Assembly (NCBI GenBank): GCA_033239525.1
Contig: BSYO01000026.1
Location: forward strand, 1,922,001-1,986,000
DNA: 64,000 bases
Origin: Nepenthes gracilis
Lineage: Eukaryota > Streptophyta > Magnoliopsida > Caryophyllales > Nepenthaceae
Reading direction: 5' to 3'
Under the pieces are notes generated by a model. It was not told where the DNA came from. It did not search any database and worked only from the letters and a program-made list of their open reading frames with translations. Shown one piece after another: positions 59,341 through 64,000 of the stretch. A program made the translations under genes and the position numbers. Numbering within the stretch: the first letter of the stretch is position 1; each line of letters begins with the position of its first letter.

Positions 59341-61371
59341 AATAATATATCACAAATTCAATATTAATATTATATATTTTTTTAAAAAAAAAATTGTAAT
59401 TTTTCTTAGATTTTAGATGTGTTTTTTAATTTATTATTTAGTATATGATAAAATTAAAATTTTATATTTTGAAAAATAAAAAATTTATATATAGGATATT
59501 TGTATAATTTTTAATGATAAAATAAATAACTGATGTTAGAAATATCTGTTAATTAGATTTAATAAAATTAATAATATTATTATTTATATGCCTATTTTAT
59601 ATTTATTTGAATATAATTATTATATTTTGTGTGGAGAGAAAGTGAATAAAAAATATAAAAGTTATAATTATTTTTAATAATTTTAATATAATTTAGTGAA
59701 TAAATAAATGTATAAATATTATTTTTATAAAGCTAAATAAGGTAAAATTTATTGGATAAAATATTTTGGTTATTTGGATATAGTAGAGGTAAACCGATTA
59801 TAATTTTATTTTTATAATTTAAAATTATATTAAAAATATTATTTAAAAGTTAATATTATAATAAAAAATATTATCTAATAATCTATATATTTATAAAAAA
59901 AGTATTTATATTTTAAAATAAAATTTCATAAAATAATGTTATATTAAATTTCATACATTAAAAATTTTATAATTTATAATAAACTACTTATTTTTTTTAT
60001 TTTTTTTATGTATAGATGAAAAATTAATCATGCCTTAATTTTATATTTTCACTCAAAAATATAATTTTTACTCACACAATTTGAGTAGAATGCTCTTTAA
60101 ATATTTTTGAGATTACATAAATATTTAATATAAAATATTATTTATTTATTTATTTATGTCAACAGTGGGTTAAAATTTTAAATATTTAATAGAATATAAC
60201 TTTAAAACTATATTATTATTCTATAAAAATAATTAAATTTTAACTAATTTTACATAAATAAATAAGTCATATTAACTAGTAAATAAATTTTATATAATTA
60301 ATTAAAAATATTGGATAAAATTAGGAAAAAAATATTTTATTAATAATTATACAATAAAAGCTAAAAATTATTTAAATATTTTAATATAATTATTTAGTCT
60401 TTGCTTTAAAAAGGGGACAGGTAAAGAAAATGGTACCCAGCCGCCGTTGTTGAGGCCGTGGATTCTGGATAATTCCGTAGAATATATAAAATGTATTTTA
60501 TATATCTTATGATTTTAATTAATATTTAAAACTTATAATTTAATTATTTTTGAAATAATAAAATAATTACTAAATTAAATAAATATAAACTTAATTGGTA
60601 AAATTAGATAAAATTACAAGTAGTAAAAGTAACCCAAATAAAAGATAGAGATAATTTCAAATTCAAAATAAAAACATAAAAAAGTAAAAATTTTGTAGAA
60701 ATAAAACTGAAAAGGGTTAGTGTTTTCTCCAATTAGAGCTGGGGATGCATGGGTTCTTTAATTTAATAATTTTAATTTAAAAAGTCTTTTGAAAAAAAAG
60801 AGATTATTTATCTATAAAAATTTTTTTAAGGTGATTTTAATAAGTTTTAATCAATTTTTACACAATCTCTTAAATAATATATATTTTATAAACTTTGTAT
60901 AATCTTTTTTTTTTCAATACTATTGTGAATGAGTTGGTTATTTGAGGGACGCTGCGACGTGGGCTCCACACAGTGCGTATGACATCGTACGAGAGTTGTC
61001 AGATCCCCATATAACACCTATCGTTAACCATTTTATTTAAAAATATATATTTTTTAATAACAAAAAAGCTATAGGTATTTGATAGAGATTCGACAGTTTG
61101 TCGTTCGATGTTTGCGTTACAGCACCCCTACTCTCATGAGCCGGTACCGTGAGATTGATACAACTCCTTATAAATAGTATCTTTTCGACTATTAGAGGTG
61201 TTCTCAACTTTACCTAATAAAAATATTGTAACGCCAAAATTTTAATATATTTAGAAGATTAGGTGACATGCCCCTTTCACGAGTTTTGTAAATGGGTGTT
61301 TTGGTAGATTGGTTATTAATATACATAATACTTATATATATTCTGAATAATTGATTCAAATCACGGAATAA
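59341..61371. other. AT-rich spacer
   Basis: No gene. GC-richer patches at 60430-60470 and 60940-61020 show no reading frame or family likeness. Confidence 0.45.
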
Positions 61372-62084
61372 CATAACACTGTGTTGAGGATCCAATCCCA
61401 ATAATCATTATTTTGCCCATTTTATAGAATTGTTTATCTCCCCATAGTATGAATGTAACGAAACACATGGGTTACAGGTCAATTTTGTGTGGGCTTATAC
61501 TCATTAAACATGCCGTTTATATGTTTGAACGATATTACATGAATATTATACGGATATCAAAAATATTTTAAATTGAAAAAGATTTGATTAAATTAGAAAA
61601 GATTTTATATGATAAGATTTTATTTTATTTTTATATTAAAAAAGCATATCATATTATTTTTTAATTTGAGATATTGTTAGTTAAAAAATTATATTTATTT
61701 TATAATTAATTTACAATAGATGTTCTCTATATAATGATCCTAACTCTAATACTAAATATATGATTAATGTGTTAAATAAAATTTTAATACATTATTATAT
61801 TTATTGTACTCACGAATTTAATAGTTAACGATTAATAAAAATTTAAATTTTATTTTATTGTGTTGAATTGTGTGCATCTGGATCAATCCCAACAATACAC
61901 ACCAATTAGGAGTAATATAAAAAATTTACTATCAACGAACAATATAAGAATATATATAATATATATTATATATATTATCTAAAGATTTGAATAGAAAATC
62001 ACAAAATTGAGCCCAAAATAACTAAATCAATCGTCTCTTATCCACTTGTGTATTGGATTGGTCCAGTTACCATTATACCCATTA
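61372..62084. mobile_element. Truncated family C LTR carrying a family A LTR
   Basis: Left part (TGTGTTGAGGATCC, 61380) and right part (CTTATCCACTTGTGTATTGG ... ACCCATTA, 62037-62084) match the two ends of the element 2 LTR. The right end is followed by ATATT. The middle is mostly lost and holds the insertion at 61468-61894. The left end is approximate. Confidence 0.5.
61468..61894 (+). mobile_element. Family A solo LTR, copy 4 (shortened)
   Basis: Starts TGGGTTACAGGTC and ends GATCAATCCCAACA. Flanks ACACA and ATACA match at four of five positions. The end module (TTGTACTCACGAATTTAATAG, with later TGTGTGCATCTGG) matches copies 1-3. 427 bp, so part of the LTR is missing. Confidence 0.6.
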
Positions 62085-63187
62085 ATATTAAATATAAAAA
62101 TATCAAAGAAAACCCCTTACTGAGTCAAAGTTATTAGAGCCATTAAAGTATTTTTTCATACAATTCTCTCCAAAATATCATCATGATGAGTCTATGCTTC
62201 AATTTACATAGTCTAAAAAATTTCAATGACGCCAAATTATTTAATTATTATTAACAAATGTTAATTGGTGCACATAAATATATCAAAAAGAAGGCTAACA
62301 AGTAAATATGAGTTAGGTTTTGGTTGAATTTAAGGTGCATACATCTTTTAAAAGATATATTCAGTACATTTTTTATTTTTTATCGTTAAATAAAAATCTA
62401 ATAGCAGAGATTTTAAGTTATAAATAATTATATATAATTTTTTTAAAATAAAATTTTATTATAATATTATTATTTATTAAATATTTAATCTAATAGCAAA
62501 ATTATTCTAAAAATAATCATTTAGATGATTTTTTAACATTTGTAATACAACTTGTACAAAAGAGATATATGGCTTTAAACTCGGTTCTCATCATATAAGG
62601 CCCATCAACCTAGAAAAGTCATTTTCCCAAATTTAATCGAGTCTTGTTTATTCAGTCAAGGGCCGAGATCCTTATTGTATTATTTGTTATACTATATAAT
62701 TTTTTTAAAAAAATAAGTCGTAACTGATATAATATAGACTAAATCAAATTGGGTTAGTCATGGCAAAGCCATGGAGTTCTTGACCATGTGAAAATAGTTG
62801 AATTTTGATGTAAATTTATATGGTTTGTTTAATGTTAAAAAATATGTAAAAAATAAAAAAACATATATCTTTATATATTTGATTTCAAAAAATTATTAAA
62901 AAAATTATGTAAAAGTTTCACAATTTAAAACTATTATTTATTTATTTATAATTTCATTTAGCTATTTTTTATTATAAAATATTTGTGGAGTAGAATTAAA
63001 ATCACATTATTGCGAGTTTCACATCAGAGAAACAACTAATTCCAAATCAACTAATTATTTTTCACTTAAAATTTGGGAAGAAATATATATATTTTTGGTA
63101 AAAATAGTAAAATATTATTTATTTTCATTTAATTTTTTTTCTTATTATTCCTACATATAAAATATTAAAAGTTTAATTTTAAAGTGA
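62085..63187. other. AT-rich spacer
   Basis: No gene or definable repeat seen. Confidence 0.5.
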
Positions 63188-64000
63188 CTAATTAATAAAG
63201 ACATTATTATTGATGCGTCGCGGATCCGAACAAGCGAAACGGATGATTACGATGAGTTGATCGCTGTACGACCAGCGAACCCCGCACACCACTAAAGAAA
63301 CAAAGTGGTTAACATTCACGGGCAAAATTAATCCACCCAAAAATCTTCCCAAGCGTTTAAGTTGTATGTGACCTTGATGGAAGGCAGAAGATAAAAAGAG
63401 CAATGAGAGAAAGAGAAAGGTGTTTAGCTCAGGATATCGGTAAGGGCGAGTCGCCGTGCTCTGGATGGTGGGAAGGTAGAGAGCGAGTGTAGCGACCCGT
63501 TCGTTGCCTTGAAGTTGATCGTGCACAGGAACTTAGTTGCTTTGGTGACGAGTAAATGCGATTAAGGAGTTTCTCGAAGAAGCGAATCAATGCGATTTGT
63601 CTTTTTAGTTCTTGATTCGAAGAAGTGAAGCAGGTGTAAAAGATGCTTGGAAAGATCTCAAAAGCTCTACCGATGTCGAGTAAAGCGTGAGGGTTCTTTC
63701 CAGCCTCCACCCGTATTGGATTCTTGGGCACGAGGTGGTTGCTACTTGGGCCATGCTGCTTGCCCCAGTCATCGTGGTGAATGGCCAAATCTGCCAGGTA
63801 TCCGATTCTGCATCGATCGGCTGCGTTCTTCAGTGTCGTTTGTCATGCGACTCCCTCCTCTGCGAGTGGTTGGCCACTGAATGAGGCAGGCAGTGGCGTT
63901 GGTGTTGTGCCCGGCCCATTACCCACAGTGGCTAACCTTTTCGCGCTTCTTTACGTGTCTTGGCCCAGCGTTAAATCGTTGCGAGTTCGCATTGCCTTCC
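63188..64000. other. GC-richer island at the window edge, possible gene start
   Basis: Composition changes sharply at about 63210 and the island runs off the window. Overlapping open frames exist on both strands (minus 63188-63788, plus 63647-63884), and none is recognised. A plus-strand ATG at 63641 gives MLGKISKALPMSSK before a stop. It could be a promoter and 5' UTR of a gene to the right, or part of an LTR element. Confidence 0.3.

Overview
This window looks like a gene-poor, AT-rich stretch of a flowering-plant nuclear genome. The signs are plant-type Ty3/gypsy LTR retrotransposons (Tat-like and chromovirus fragments), Mutator-like miniature elements, a plant ANTH-domain gene and a plant U1-type zinc-finger gene. 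I cannot name the species. No rRNA, tRNA, CRISPR array or bacterial-style operon was found.

Layout. 0.15-2.4 kb: decayed Ty3/gypsy pol pieces in opposite orientations, and a likely LTR. 3.0-7.3 kb: the main gene locus, with a 147-bp tandem duplication, a possible upstream exon, and a long exon (5325-7313) encoding seven near-identical U1-type zinc-finger modules plus one divergent finger. 8.4-12.7 kb: degraded Tat-like element 1 (minus strand), split by a solo LTR. 12.7-15.6 kb: another LTR-like unit and a gag relic split by a solo LTR. 15.6-17.5 kb: a second, decayed copy of 3.7-5.5 kb, ending inside a dead copy of the first zinc finger. 18.4-20.9 kb: two Mutator-type MITEs around a possible orphan first exon. 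21.7-31.3 kb: Tat-like element 2 with perfect target-site duplications, carrying two solo LTRs nested inside it. 31.3-35.6 kb: AT-rich foldback repeats and a 2-kb solo LTR. 35.6-36.5 kb: a compact gene for a 200-residue membrane protein, with a TATA box and two G-boxes. 38.0-43.0 kb: a multi-layer nest of solo LTRs. 46.7-47.8 kb: an intronless ANTH clathrin-adaptor gene. 48-64 kb: mostly AT-rich spacer with a candidate transit-peptide exon, two further solo LTRs, a 258-bp tandem duplication and a GC-richer island at the right edge.

The three confident genes show no functional link to one another. What organises the window is repeated insertion and decay of LTR elements. Several insertion boundaries can be placed to the base from intact or near-intact 5-bp target-site duplications, which gives a relative order of events. 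Families A (about 0.8 kb), B (about 2.1 kb) and C (about 0.8 kb, TGATG...CATCA) are working names used only here. No clear new multi-gene system was found. The best leads are the zinc-finger array with its broken duplicate, the MITE pair, the nested LTR structure with its unusual LTR architecture, and the conserved-looking small membrane protein.
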